From Physcomitrium patens (taxonomy: Eukaryota; Streptophyta; Bryopsida; Funariales; Funariaceae), in assembly GCF_000002425.4 (NCBI RefSeq), contig NC_037265.1, positions 15,683,934 through 15,747,933 on the forward strand: a stretch of DNA of 64,000 bases, given 5' to 3'. The notes beneath the pieces are model-generated. The model had not been told where the DNA came from. It saw only the letters and a list, made by a program, of their open reading frames with translations, and searched no databases. Position numbers and translations under genes: made by a program. Of this stretch, positions 34,991-44,849 are shown one piece after another; within the stretch, counting starts at the first letter, position 1; each line of letters starts with the position of its first letter.

Positions 34991-36297
34991 CCCATTCCTG
35001 ATGCATTACCTGACACTGAGTTATTTCTTGTCGACCTAATTATGCCGGAATGTAGCGAATTGATACAGTATTTGACTTTTCAAACTTTTCCTTTCTATTT
35101 TACGGAGAAGCTTAAGAGAAGATTGGTTTTGAAAAGCGCACCTTATACTATGATTGGAGAAACTTTATATAAACAAGGGAAAGACGAAATTTTACGTCAT
35201 TACGTTTATCAGAATGAAGCACGCACTATATTGGAAGGATGTCATTTGGATAGTTGTGGTGGACATTTTGCAGGCGACAGCACAACACGTAAAGTTTTAC
35301 AGGCGGGATATTGGTGGCTGACAATGTTTACGGATGCTCACCAGTTTGCACGTCGTTGTGACCCGTGCCAGCGAATTGGTCGTCCTACAGGTACATCTGT
35401 GATGCCGTTAGTTCCAATTCTAGCACAGGCACCTTTTGAAAAATAGGGTATTGATTTCGTGGGCCCAATTGTACCTGCCTCTCGCCATGGATAAAAACGG
35501 TATATATTAGTTGCCACGGACTATGTTACCAAATGGGCCGAAGCGAAGGCAACAAAATCTGATAGTGCTAGTGATGTAGCCACATTCTTATATGAAAATA
35601 TTATTACACAATTTGGCTGTCCAAAAAAATTAGTCAGTGATCGAGGAATCCATTTCATTAATAGTATAATTGAAGCATTGACTGCTAAATATGAGATTAA
35701 ACACCGCAAGACGACACCGTATCATCCCAGAGCAAATGGCCAAATAGAAAAGACCAACGGCATATTATGTACAATTATCACCAAGACAATATCTGGTGCA
35801 GGTACGGATTGGGACACTAAATTATTTGCCGCTTTGTGGCATACCATACTGCATATAAAGTTACGACTAATGTCACACCCTTTCAATTAGTTTATGGTCA
35901 GGAAGCAATATTACCTATCGAATTCGAAGTTCAAAGTTTACGCATTGCACTGGAGGATCGATTGGGGGATACAGAGTCATTACAAGTTCGTTTCGTACAA
36001 TTGGAGCAGTTGGATGAAACTCGAATCAATGTCTTATTGAGACAGGAGGCCACTCAAAGGCGACGGAAAAGTTATTATGATAGTAAATTAAAACCAAAAT
36101 TTTTTATGCCCAATGATTTGGTACTGCTTTATGATAGTCGTTTTAAAAATTTTCCAGGAAAATTGCATATTCGGTGGCATGGGCCGTACAGAGTCATTGA
36201 GGGTTTTCCCAATGGCTCAGTCCAATTGGAAGACTTTATGGGTGCTAAATTTACCACGCGTATAAATGGGAATCGGCTACGTCTGTATACTACATAA
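34991..36297 (+). pseudogene. T5 integrase (inverted)
   Basis: The HHCC domain is complete (GCHLDSCGGHFAGDSTTRK; CDPCQRIGRPT). The core has GIDFVGPI, YILVATDYVTKWAEA, LVSDRGIHFINS and, with the third acidic residue, ANGQIEKTNGIL. The C-terminal module has WHGPYRVIEGFPNGSVQ and ends LRLYTT with TAA at 36295-36297. Defects: TAG at 35444-35446 (from TGG), TAA near 35491, and a 2-base deletion near 35840 that shifts the frame within LW.YHTAYK. Two or three changes from an intact gene product; described only. Confidence 0.85.
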
Positions 36298-37489
36298 ACC
36301 CGAGACGGGTTTTATATCGGTGGGGGGGGAGAGAGAAAGCCAATTTAGTATTGAAGTGACAGCGCAAGAGTTGTGATGGGAAGGAAAGAGCGTGTGATGA
36401 TGAGATTATGGACGGGTTGAGTGAAGGTGAGCCGTCAGGAAGATACTAATAGGATAGGTTGTTATAGGCCTATTAGGTTAAGTCATATCAGGAGGAGAAC
36501 CAGGATAGAAGTTAGGAGTGGGACTCTTGGCTGACATTGTTTACATTACAATTTCTTGATTCACGTTGCTAAGCACAAGTTTTAGAGGATTATCGTGAGT
36601 AGCGAAGATGATGATTGAGCGTAAGAAGAGGACAGCTACGAAAGAGGAGCAACAGCGTAATGTCAAGACGAAGGGAGCATTGCCACCAATGGAGTGCGTG
36701 ATAGTGACCAGCATGGAGCCGGTCGCTATGGACATTTTTTGGTCGTAAAGGAGACAGAGAGAGTTTCGCACGGCACAAATGTATGGGTTTCTGAAGTTTT
36801 CGCAGAGGCTACCACCAATAGATATAGCATTGTTAACGGAATATGTGACAAATTATGATCCGGAAGACGGGTCCAGTGTGGTTCATGGGAGAGTTATTGG
36901 TATAGATGAGGTGACGTTGAACATGATTCTATATCTTCCCATGGGTGAGCTACCGGTATTGGGAGACTTGGAGTCTGATTTTGTTCCAAGCAAGTACTTC
37001 AAGTCGGGAAACAAAGCGTTTGAGAAAAATCAAGGGTGGAAGACAGTGGATGCGCTTATGCCAGAGCTGAGAGAATGGATGCGGTTTGTGCAGAAGCGAT
37101 TAGGGCTGAACCGACATTCGACGTATATGGCAAGGAGGTTATTGTTTTCAGCAATTGTGATGCTAGAGGGGATGGTCTTCAACTGGGCAGCATATATTGC
37201 GACCAGAATCCATGCGGAATTGGACGTGAAAAGAAGAACAGGGAAGGTTACCATGATGTTATGCTCCAACTACGTATGTGAAGCAATTAGATATCAACTG
37301 AAGCAACCTTCAATGGTGGAGAGACTAGACGTTGTAGCAACAGAGACAAGAGTAGAGTCAATGCCATTGCCATCAAAACAAGTCAGGGAAGCTGCGATAG
37401 CAGAGTGCAGCCAAGCTAGAAATTATGAACGGACCAATGTTAGCTCGTCATCTAGAGAATTGGGTCGTCCCAGTACCAATATGGCCGTC
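36298..37489 (+). pseudogene. T5 extra 3' gene, best-preserved copy (inverted)
   Basis: After a 310-bp spacer with a G run (about 36322-36331), an ATG at 36608 starts MMIERKKRTATKEEQQRN. It stays in frame to the inversion point near 37489, with one stop (TAA 36746-36748). That is about 294 codons. The conserved domain includes RLPPIDIALLTEYVTNYDPE, GSSVVHGRVIGIDEVTLN, MILYLPMGELPV, AFEKNQGWKTVDALMPEL and NWAAYIATRIHAELD. The pattern of an acidic/aromatic segment and then a 'G..I.ID...L...LYLP' motif recalls plant transposon-associated domains of the plant mobile domain type, but I only suggest that. The C-terminus beyond 37489 is lost; the open frame to 37609 is antisense protease. Confidence 0.65.
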
Positions 37490-37511
37490 ACTCTACCAAT
37501 ACTGGTAGAGT
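37490..37511. repeat. short inverted repeat at the T5 inversion breakpoint
   Basis: ACTCTACCA (37490-37498) and TGGTAGAGT (37503-37511) form a perfect 9-bp palindrome with a 4-base loop. It lies where plus-strand 3'-gene sequence meets minus-strand protease sequence. TTGGGTCG also occurs in inverted form on either side (about 37459 and 37540). Confidence 0.7.
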
Positions 37512-37979
37512 ATTATCAACTTGATATAGCCACGGTCGACCCAACAAAATTGGATATGACAATACTGTGCTTTGCAATCGGAATACAATATAATCAATTG
37601 TGTATGTAATCCCTGCAACAACTGTATCAATTCCTCATAAAGTACCCATAGGTCGGACTCGACTTGAATCTGCCATTCGCAAAACAACCATAGTTGGCAT
37701 TAATTGGTCCAATCCCAATTCTTCCATTGTATCCACATTCATGAGGTTAACGTTAGCCCCGCCATCCACTTGTACACCCTGAACTAATACTCCATCAATT
37801 GATACATCAATAGTCGGCACGCCTGGATCCAGATTCAAACTTACTTCATGAATTTCTTTTTGACGAGTTCTTTGTCGAATCAAAGAAGAGTTTAAGGTGT
37901 TACGACATTCTGGTGCTACTGCCAATAATTGCTTTATTATGATTTTTAGTTGAATTGAACCTAAATCCTTCAGAATATC
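37495..37979 (-). pseudogene. T5 protease
   Basis: Minus strand: PTIDVSIDGVLVQGVQVDGG then ANVNLMNVDTMEELG, with the DGG active-site variant. The domain goes on with TYTIDYIVFRLQS and LLGRPWLYQVDNT up to the inversion point. One stop interrupts it (TGA 37635-37637, from CGA). It is in the same frame as gag. The linker to RT is absent. Confidence 0.75.
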
Positions 37980-40358
37980 ATAGGGTTCCATATTGGTCAT
38001 GATTCCCAATGTCTTTTTTTTCTTACGGATTTTGGATCCCGGTCCCCGTATATTGGTACTTCCAATATCAGGAATTGGTACTTCCTCGATTTTTGGTTGC
38101 AACTGCTCCTTAAAAATTGGATCTTTTAATTGGTGCGACTGTCCACCGTATTGGTGTAATATTGGTACTTGTAAAATTGGTGGATGCACCAATATATTAG
38201 TCGAATTGGTTTGTGACGGTGATGCTTCGTCCAATAATGGAGCAGATTTTGGTATTGGTCTGTTGACCGGGGCTGGTATCAATTTCTCCAATATTTGAAT
38301 TGGTTCTTTGCCTTTTTGCTGATTTCTTGTCAATACTGCGTGAATCGCTTCCACCCGATGTACCGGTGATTCCTGTGGTTTGTTTGTTTCTTCTATAATT
38401 TGCACTGTTGATGTCATGTGCTGGTCCCTACTATTTGGATTAAAAGGCATATTACATTGGTAGTGGTAATGACCAGATTGCTTACAATTTGCGCAAAGAG
38501 GTGCGTATTCTTTGACAAATCTTGGGTTGTTGCAATCACTTGCATAATGACCCAATTGGTAGCATCAAAAACAACGAACTGGTTTTCTTCCTGTCCCGTC
38601 AAGTACATTGAAAGTCTCCGTCAGGACATACCTTCTACGTCGGTTCCATGTTGGTGCAGTAAAGGATCCAGGTTGACTAGTTGTCGCCATTGCTGAATTG
38701 GTCTGTTGTATGGGCATCTATGGTTGATTTTCCATTTGATTTTGGCCACCATTCTGCATATTGGTCCCGTAGGGCTGATTATAGTTAGGATTTTGGAAAT
38801 TTCCGAAACCACGATTCACTCTATTATTTCTATTTCCATTCCATCCACCTGTATTTCCTGTTTGCACTTGATTTACATCCCATACAGTTGGTTGTATCAT
38901 TGTTTGTTGTCTTGGTAAGTACCAACAATTGGCAGTGTTATGCTTTCCTCCACAATACATACACTGTCCCATCTTCAGATGAGACGAGGGGCATTCCGTA
39001 TCAAAGTGTCCCTGCCCTTTACAGTTGTTACACCATACATTAGGTCTCATATTAGAAGATTTATGCCTTTTTTCTTTATCTTTAGTCATATGCACGGCTA
39101 ATTCTTCCATTTTCTTCATTAGATTTAATAATAGAGCTTCGTTAGAATCGTTAATTATTGCATTCATCGGTACTTTAGGTTGTTGATATGCCATCGGCGA
39201 AGGATAAGTTGCCACGGGTGGTATCGCCTGCAAAGGAGTGGCATTAACTACTCCTTGAGAATTGGGATTTTCCATACTAGGCGCAATCATTCGTGGATAG
39301 CTCCCTATCATCGTATTGGTCATTGGAACTTGATTTCCTACACTAGGAATCATTGTGGTTCCCACCATCAATAGTTGATCATAATGGCACTCCTCCCACA
39401 CCTTTGCACGTGCTAAGGAGGCAGCTACCGTAACTGGTTGAGACTCCTTAACAAACATCTTCAATTCTGGGGGATGCAACCCATTCACTATTATTGACAA
39501 TATAAACGCGTCTGGCATTTGATTGTTTGGCCATTTACGTAATATATCTGCAACTCGGCCATAATACGACTGCACTGATTCTTCCACAAACATTTTACTG
39601 TTCAGCAAATTTTCTCAAAGATGATCTTCGAATCCTATTGGTCGAAAATGAATTAAAAAAGTATTTTTCAATGCTTCCCAATTAGGAAATTGTCCCACTG
39701 GTTGTCAAATATACCATTCAAATGCTGTATCTTTTAAAGTCGCTAGTAGCCATTGCAGCCAGACATCTTCAGTTCTACCATTATTGGCTACACACGCTGT
39801 CAAAAATTGGGACAGGTGTTGATCGGGATCAGAACCCGGCCATCCATTAAACATGGGTAATGGAGCCACACTGGTGGTGCGATCTCCAATTGCTCCCATC
39901 TGTACTGCTATTGGCACTACGGATGCTTCTTCTGCCATTGGTGCTTGCGCTAGTCTTCTTGCTATATTAATATGAATTCTTCTTTTTGTTCCAATTTGAT
40001 ATTTGCTCACTCTTCTTTCTTGTAAACTATCGCTATTATTCAATTCTTTTGTACTTAAACTTCTTATAATTACTGAACTTGACTCTGACGCTTTGTTACT
40101 CGCGGTATCTCCTACAAGCGCTCGCGGTAATTTCTCCAATGGTATATAATGGTGCAATATTACACTTCTTTCAGAACTTGGATATGCTCGAATATTCGCA
40201 CATGCATGCAGCCACGGCTTTATCCAACTCCATCGATGTTTCTTACTTTGAATCCCTTTTTGTTGTTGTCGTAATAAATTTCTGAAATAAAATCGCTCTT
40301 GTCTTTCCTTTACTTGTTGATTCCTTCTGTGATTATCATAGTCGTAATCACCGCTCAT
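37980..40358 (-). pseudogene. gag: T5 gag with four zinc knuckles
   Basis: One frame from ATG 40358 (MSGDYDYDNHRRNQQ), broken only by stops at 39705-39707, 39615-39617 and 38565-38567 (all fit CGA to TGA) and 38718-38720 (TAG, fits CAG). The capsid part has APLPMFNGWPGSDPDQHLSQ and ATLKDTAFEWY. Knuckles: CNNCKGQGHFDTEC (38991-39033), CMYCGGKHNTANC (38925-38965, CX2CX3HX4C), CF.CYQLGHYASDC (38532-38573, stop inside), CANCKQSGHYHYQC (38454-38494). An Asn/Gly/Gln-rich linker separates knuckles 2 and 3, and a Pro/Ile/Gln-rich spacer follows knuckle 4. Four knuckles is more than the one or two usual for Ty3 Gag. Confidence 0.85.
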
Positions 40359-40416
40359 ACTCCTTCGATCTCGTCTTTTGTACCATCAATTCTTTAACAT
40401 TTCATACTGTTGTCAA

Positions 40417-40434
40417 TCCCCGGCAGCGGCGCCA
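40417..40434 (-). other. T5 primer-binding site (tRNA-Asp type)
   Basis: Minus strand TGGCGCCGCTGCCGGGGA, four bases from the LTR. One mismatch to the complement of the plant tRNA-Asp 3' end (TGGCGCCGTTGCCGGGGA). The best-preserved PBS here. Confidence 0.9.
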
Positions 40435-40438
40435 AAAT

Positions 40439-41158
40439 TGTAATCGTCGTTTGACTCGGACTCAAAACACCAAGATATTTGATCAGTATAGGTAGGTTCG
40501 ATCTCGGGGAAAGACTCGTTGTATGAATTGGATATGTTATGTCACAATTGATTATGTATTAATTATCTAAAACTTCCAAAGTTCTCTTCCTCATCTCAAT
40601 TCAATCCCTTCACAATCTCTACAATCGTTCACTGCCCTGCAGCTACTAAATATCACTAACATTCTTGACATCTACAGGATGTTTAATCTCTTTCCACAGT
40701 ACTTCAATTCTCAATTCCTTTACTTTTACTCAATCTTCCAGTGCTACTAATACAATGCAATAATCTCTATTATCACAATCACACTTTCTTTCTCCAAATT
40801 AATTAATTCGAATTCATAATTTTCAATATCTCAATCACTGTTTCAGCAATCCTTTTCTTAAAACCAATACTAAAGAAAAACACAAAAGCAAAGAAAACAA
40901 AAGAGTAGCTCCAAGCTTTACCCTGGCTCATGACTATCACAGTCTGGCTCCCATTCTTTCTTCCTCAACCTCTTTATCCTACTAAAATATGAATCATCAT
41001 TCAGCAGATTTCACAGGTTGTGAAACTTTGGCTTCTTAACCGCATATGTTCCTAACTTCCTACTATTAACAACTAATCGAACTAACCATTCATCTAAATC
41101 CCAACATTACTACTATTTAACCGATAACGAACCAGAAACGTCATTTATACATTCTACA
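40439..41158 (-). repeat. T5 5' LTR
   Basis: 720 bp; minus strand starts TGTAGAATGTATAAATGACG and ends CGACGATTACA. Direct repeat of 33233-33953, roughly 96% identical by eye, differences mainly transitions. Confidence 0.9.
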
Positions 41159-41163
41159 GTGCA
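41159..41163. repeat. T5 target-site duplication, right copy
   Basis: GTGCA, identical to 33228-33232. Confidence 0.9.
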
Positions 41164-41330
41164 CATTTTAATATTATGCATCATTTAAGTTTTTCATTAA
41201 AATTGTGTGGAAAGGTTTGAAATATCAAGTATTGAATTATTTCACTATACTCTGAAATAATTACATCTACTGCAAACAATTCTGCATCGGATAGTGCATC
41301 GTTAATGGGTTCATTATCCAATATATTGGA
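41164..41330 (-). pseudogene. T4 RNaseH-integrase linker, upstream of T5
   Basis: Minus strand SNILDNEPINDALSDAELF then IIQYLIFQTFPHNFNEKLK, matching T3 at 10840-10985. It breaks at the T5 insertion and continues at 33232. Confidence 0.75.
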
Positions 41331-41760
41331 TAATCGAGATAAATGGTCCGTATTGGAATATGATTTTTCAGGTCTTACCTGAATAGTAAAGTTAAATTCT
41401 TGCAAGAATAAAATCCATCGTACAATACAACCACTCAATTGAGGCTTATTAATCATATATTTTAAAGCATTATGGTTGACATGAAAAACAAATTTATAAC
41501 CAAGAAGATAATGTCAAAAATCTTGTACAGAATAAATCATCTCCAATGCTTCTTTTTCAGTTGTTGTATAATTTCTTTCAGCTGCTACCAATTCATGACT
41601 TACATAATAAATAGAGTAATCAAAATCCCGGTCATCTTTCTGGCTTAGCACAGAATCAATCGCAATATTAGATGCATCTATATAAACTTGGAATGGTTTT
41701 GTCCAACAAGGTGCCACCAATATTGGTGTTGAAACCAATTTCTATTTCAATGTTTTGAAT
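41331..41760 (-). pseudogene. T4 RNase H remnant
   Basis: APCWTKPFQVYIDASNIAID, VLSQKDDRDFD, HELVAAERNYTTTEKEALE, then TGA at 41514-41516 after VQDF (same codon as T3 and T5), then INKPQLSGCIVRWILFLQEF. Nearly the same as T3. Confidence 0.8.
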
Positions 41761-42600
41761 GCAATTGTACATTCTTTTGTCCAAATTAGACTGGTTTTAT
41801 TGATTGGTGGTTTTTTCAAGAGATTTGTCAAGAGAAGGCATATAACTGTGAATAGATAAATAAATTGCCGATAATAATTGACATGGCCGACAAATGCTCG
41901 AACACTAGTAACAGTGTCTGGTTGCTTTAATTCTACTATAATCTTAATTTAATCCAGATCTATAGCAATGCGTGCCATTGAAACTATATGATCGAATAGT
42001 TTATCAAAAAGTATACCAAATTAGTACTTTTTTGAATTTAAAAAAATTCCATATTTGGCACATTGATTCAAACATTGATCTAGACATTCTAAATATTTGG
42101 TCCTTATACTAAATGTACAGAAATCATCTAGAAATATTTTTATTAAAATTCGTAGATAATCTTGGAATGCTTGCATCATTATCCTTTGAAATATAGCTGG
42201 TACATTACAAAGCCTAAATGGCATAATCTTATAGACAAAGGTCCCCCATTTCATAGTAAAATTAGTTTTTAACTGGTCTTATTTTACAATTTTAACTTGA
42301 TTATAACTGAAGAATCCATCAAGAAATGAATGACATTCATGTCTAATGACAACATCCAATATACTATCCATGAATGGTAAAAGAAAATAATCCTTCCTGG
42401 TAGTCACATTTAATTTACAAAAATCTTGACAGATGTGAAATTTTCCATCCTTTTTTGGTACTATAATAATTAGTGAAACCCATTCACTGAAAGAAACTGG
42501 ATAGATAAATCCAACCTCTAAGAGTTTCTTTAGTTCTTCTTTTATCATAAGTGAGTATTTTGGATTAAGTTGATGTTGTCATTAACTTATTGGTGTAAGA
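41761..42600 (-). pseudogene. T4 reverse transcriptase remnant
   Basis: Two long open pieces. The first, 42548-42279, has LLEVGFIYPVSFSEWVS, GKFHICQDFCKLN and HECHSFLDGFFSYNQ with the first Asp. The second, 42254-42021, has YKIMPFRLCNVPAIFQ and IKIFLDDFCTF with the catalytic pair intact. FVGHVNYYRQFIYLF follows near 41880. Stops between the pieces arise mainly at Arg and Gln codons. Confidence 0.8.
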
Positions 42601-43083
42601 TTTTCTTCCAATATGATTCGATGCTCACAAACTTTAGCTAGAATTCCTTTCAAATCCACATACGACCATGCAAAAGTAGTTTTATTTGTTAAAAAGTAAT
42701 CCACCCAAATTTCTTTCTCTTTGCCTTTTATACCATCGTAAGTTTGAATGATTTGGAGAGCCCCCCTTGTACCTAAATTAATTGGTTGATATCATGGAAT
42801 TTCAGTAGTCTTTGAAATAATATTTTGCTCAATTCCAAAATCTTTTATAAAATCTGACAAATTAGAACTTTCCAACTTCAGTTCCATAGCACTAACGTGA
42901 TTAACATCTTGTCTTGTATTGGCAAAAATTGGATCAAGTGCACCAATTTCTTCTTCTGTAGACTCATCTTCACAATTCAATGTAAATTTTGAACTGGAAA
43001 ATTGAGTTTCTCCATGATATTAGACAGGGTACATTTGAAACATAATTTTATCATTACCTTTTCTAATTGTCAATGTACCACGG
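42601..43083 (-). pseudogene. T4 protease-RT linker
   Basis: Minus strand from the S2 edge: RGTLTIRKGNDKIMFQMYP, then the acidic NCEDESTEEEIGALDPIFAN, then SNLSDFIKDFGIEQNII. This matches T3 9100-9596 closely. S2 lies exactly between the protease end and this linker. Confidence 0.7.
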
Positions 43084-43242
43084 TGTCGTATAGTAAATGC
43101 TTACAGTATGTAAAAATTAGTTAAAATATATTATATGTTGATAAATCTAGATTTGTGTTAGAGTAGCTAGTAGATTAAATTAAAAGGAGTTGATATAAGA
43201 AACTTTACTTTGTTTCTTTACTTCTTTTGATTTTGACATTAA

Positions 43243-43296
<54 letters not shown>

Positions 43297-44374
43297 GACC
43301 TAAATATTTAGTATAAAGCCTTGGGAGAAGGTGGAAGCCTAAGGATGAAAATCTAAACTAATAGGAGGCTAATTGAGAGGGATGAAAGCAAGGCATGGTG
43401 GGATGAAGGCAAGAAATGGGGAACTTCATCCCTATTGGTCAAATACCATGCCCAATGGGCTTTGAAGAGGCTGCCCACAACCTTAAGAAGGGTTTCGGCG
43501 ACATGAAAGAAACATTCAGAGATTACAAGATAGGGTTGTAAAGTTTAAGATTTGGGGTATAATTTTTGTGCAAAAATTAGAGGATTTGGAGTTAGGGTGA
43601 AGAAGTTATAGCCGTTTGAAGTTAAGGTGTTTATTTAAGACATATTGTTACTCTTTTGAGGGTACGAGGAGTTTTACAGTAGCTTTTGAAGATCAGAAGA
43701 TGCGACTAGAATGGCGATTTCAAGACTTACATCTTTCATGGACGAATTATTGTTTTTGGAGTTCATATAAAGGAGTTGTAAGGAGTTGAAGGCTGCGCTT
43801 CCAAATCAAAAGCAATAAGTAAGCGGGTTTGTTTGTAGTAATGGTTGGAGCCATAACTTGAGTTTTCGGACGAATTTTTCGTTCAAAATTTTTGGAGAAT
43901 GTAAAATTTTGTGTTAAGAAGTTATACATACAAATTTCGTGGTATTGAGCATATTTTGTGAGATATGAAGAAAATTGCATACAGATGTATAAAGACAAGG
44001 ATTTGAAGCGACTGTTAGGAATTCAAGATATCTCAAGATCTGCAATGAATTTGTAGTTGAAAATTGTTGTAGAAGTTAATAAGAATACATCAGTACCTCA
44101 TGTAAAATTTGATTTTGTTTGGATGGTTCGATTAAGAGATATGAGGTGTTGAAGTTTGGAAAAAACTTCACATAAGAATAAACAAGGTTTTAGAAGATTT
44201 TATCATATTTTGGAAGTTGTGGATTACTAGAGGATTGTGAATTTGGTGTAATTACTCAAAAAAGAAAAAATTATATATAAACTTAGGGCTTCCTTTATTT
44301 TCAAGCTTGATTGAATAATTAGTGACAGCCAGAAGCCCAGCATTTTCTTAAGGCAAACTCTCTCTACCCCGACA
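43084..44374 (-). mobile_element. S2: solo-LTR-like insertion in T4
   Basis: 1,291 bp with clean inverted termini (TGTCG at 43084, CGACA ending 44374), flanked by ACGG (43080-43083) and ATGG (44375-44378). The one difference fits CG to TG. Minus orientation, homologous along its length to S1. A TA run of about 50 bp lies at 43246-43296. The phase of T4 pol is restored when the insert and 4 bp are removed. No coding content. Confidence 0.8.
43246..43296 (+). repeat. (TA)n microsatellite in S2
   Basis: About 50 bp of alternating TA at the place where S1 has its TA run; it is longer here. Confidence 0.9.
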
Positions 44375-44849
44375 ATGGCCCTAGTCATTTTGAGCTTTAG
44401 CTTGATACATCCAAGGTTACCCCAATAATATTAGGTATGACAATATAGAGCTTTGTAATCAAAAAATAATATAATCAATTTTGTAGATAATTCCCATAAT
44501 TTTTGTATTAATACTTTGTAAAATATCCATAGGTTTAACTCAACTAGAGAGAGCCATTATCAAAACCACTGTAGTGGGCAATAAGTGATCCAAACCCAAC
44601 TCCTCCATTATAGCGACATTCATAAGATTTATACTAGATCCTCCATTTACTTGCACTCCCGATACTAACACTCTATTAATTGAGACATCAATTGTTGGTG
44701 CACCCGAATCAGGATTCGAACTTACTTCTCGGATTTTTTTATTTTGAGATCTACGATAAACTAATGAGGAATTTAAGATAGTTCGGCACTCAGGTGCTAC
44801 CGCCAATAGTTGCTTCATAGAGATCGTGGACTATATGGTGCCAAATCTT
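44375..44849 (-). pseudogene. T4 protease
   Basis: GAPTIDVSINRVLVSGVQVN then GGSSINLMN: here the first active-site residue of the family's VDGG has become Asn (VNGG), so the protease is dead apart from its stops. It continues KIDYIIF and reaches S2 at the ...KAQND position. A frame change near 44850 separates it from gag. Confidence 0.7.

Larger units (their letters stand above)
33233..41158 (-). mobile_element. T5: youngest Ty3 element, with an internal inversion
   Basis: Both LTRs (33233-33953 and 40439-41158) lie in minus orientation and a perfect 5-bp duplication flanks the element. PBS, gag and protease read on the minus strand (40434 down to about 37495). RT, RNaseH, integrase and the extra gene (33954-37489) read on the plus strand. 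The simplest account is one element whose 3' half inverted, with loss of the protease-RT linker, the first half of RT, the end of the 3' gene and the polypurine tract. By eye the LTRs differ at about 30 of 720 positions, far fewer than T3 or T4, so it inserted last. Confidence 0.85.

Noticed and set aside
36320-36333. G run after T5 integrase as the polypurine tract
   Set aside because: It lies between integrase and the 3' gene, about 1.1 kb before where the LTR should start. In T1-T4 the tract abuts the LTR and is of the GGGGCTA type.
36541-36771. Minus-strand open frames opposite T5's 3' gene and similar antisense frames elsewhere (for example 37030-37269, 38706-38918)
   Set aside because: They mirror better-supported coding sequence on the other strand and have no homology between copies.
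37490-37609. C-terminal extension of the 276-codon open frame 36779-37609
   Set aside because: After about 37489 it is the antisense of T5 protease (minus-strand LLGRPWLYQ and KIDYIVF equivalents), so it is a chance read-through of the inversion junction, not part of the gene.
34047-41158. Reading T5 as two separate elements in opposite orientation
   Set aside because: Only two LTRs exist, both in the same orientation, with one perfect duplication outside, and the two halves complement each other in gene content. One element with an inversion is simpler.
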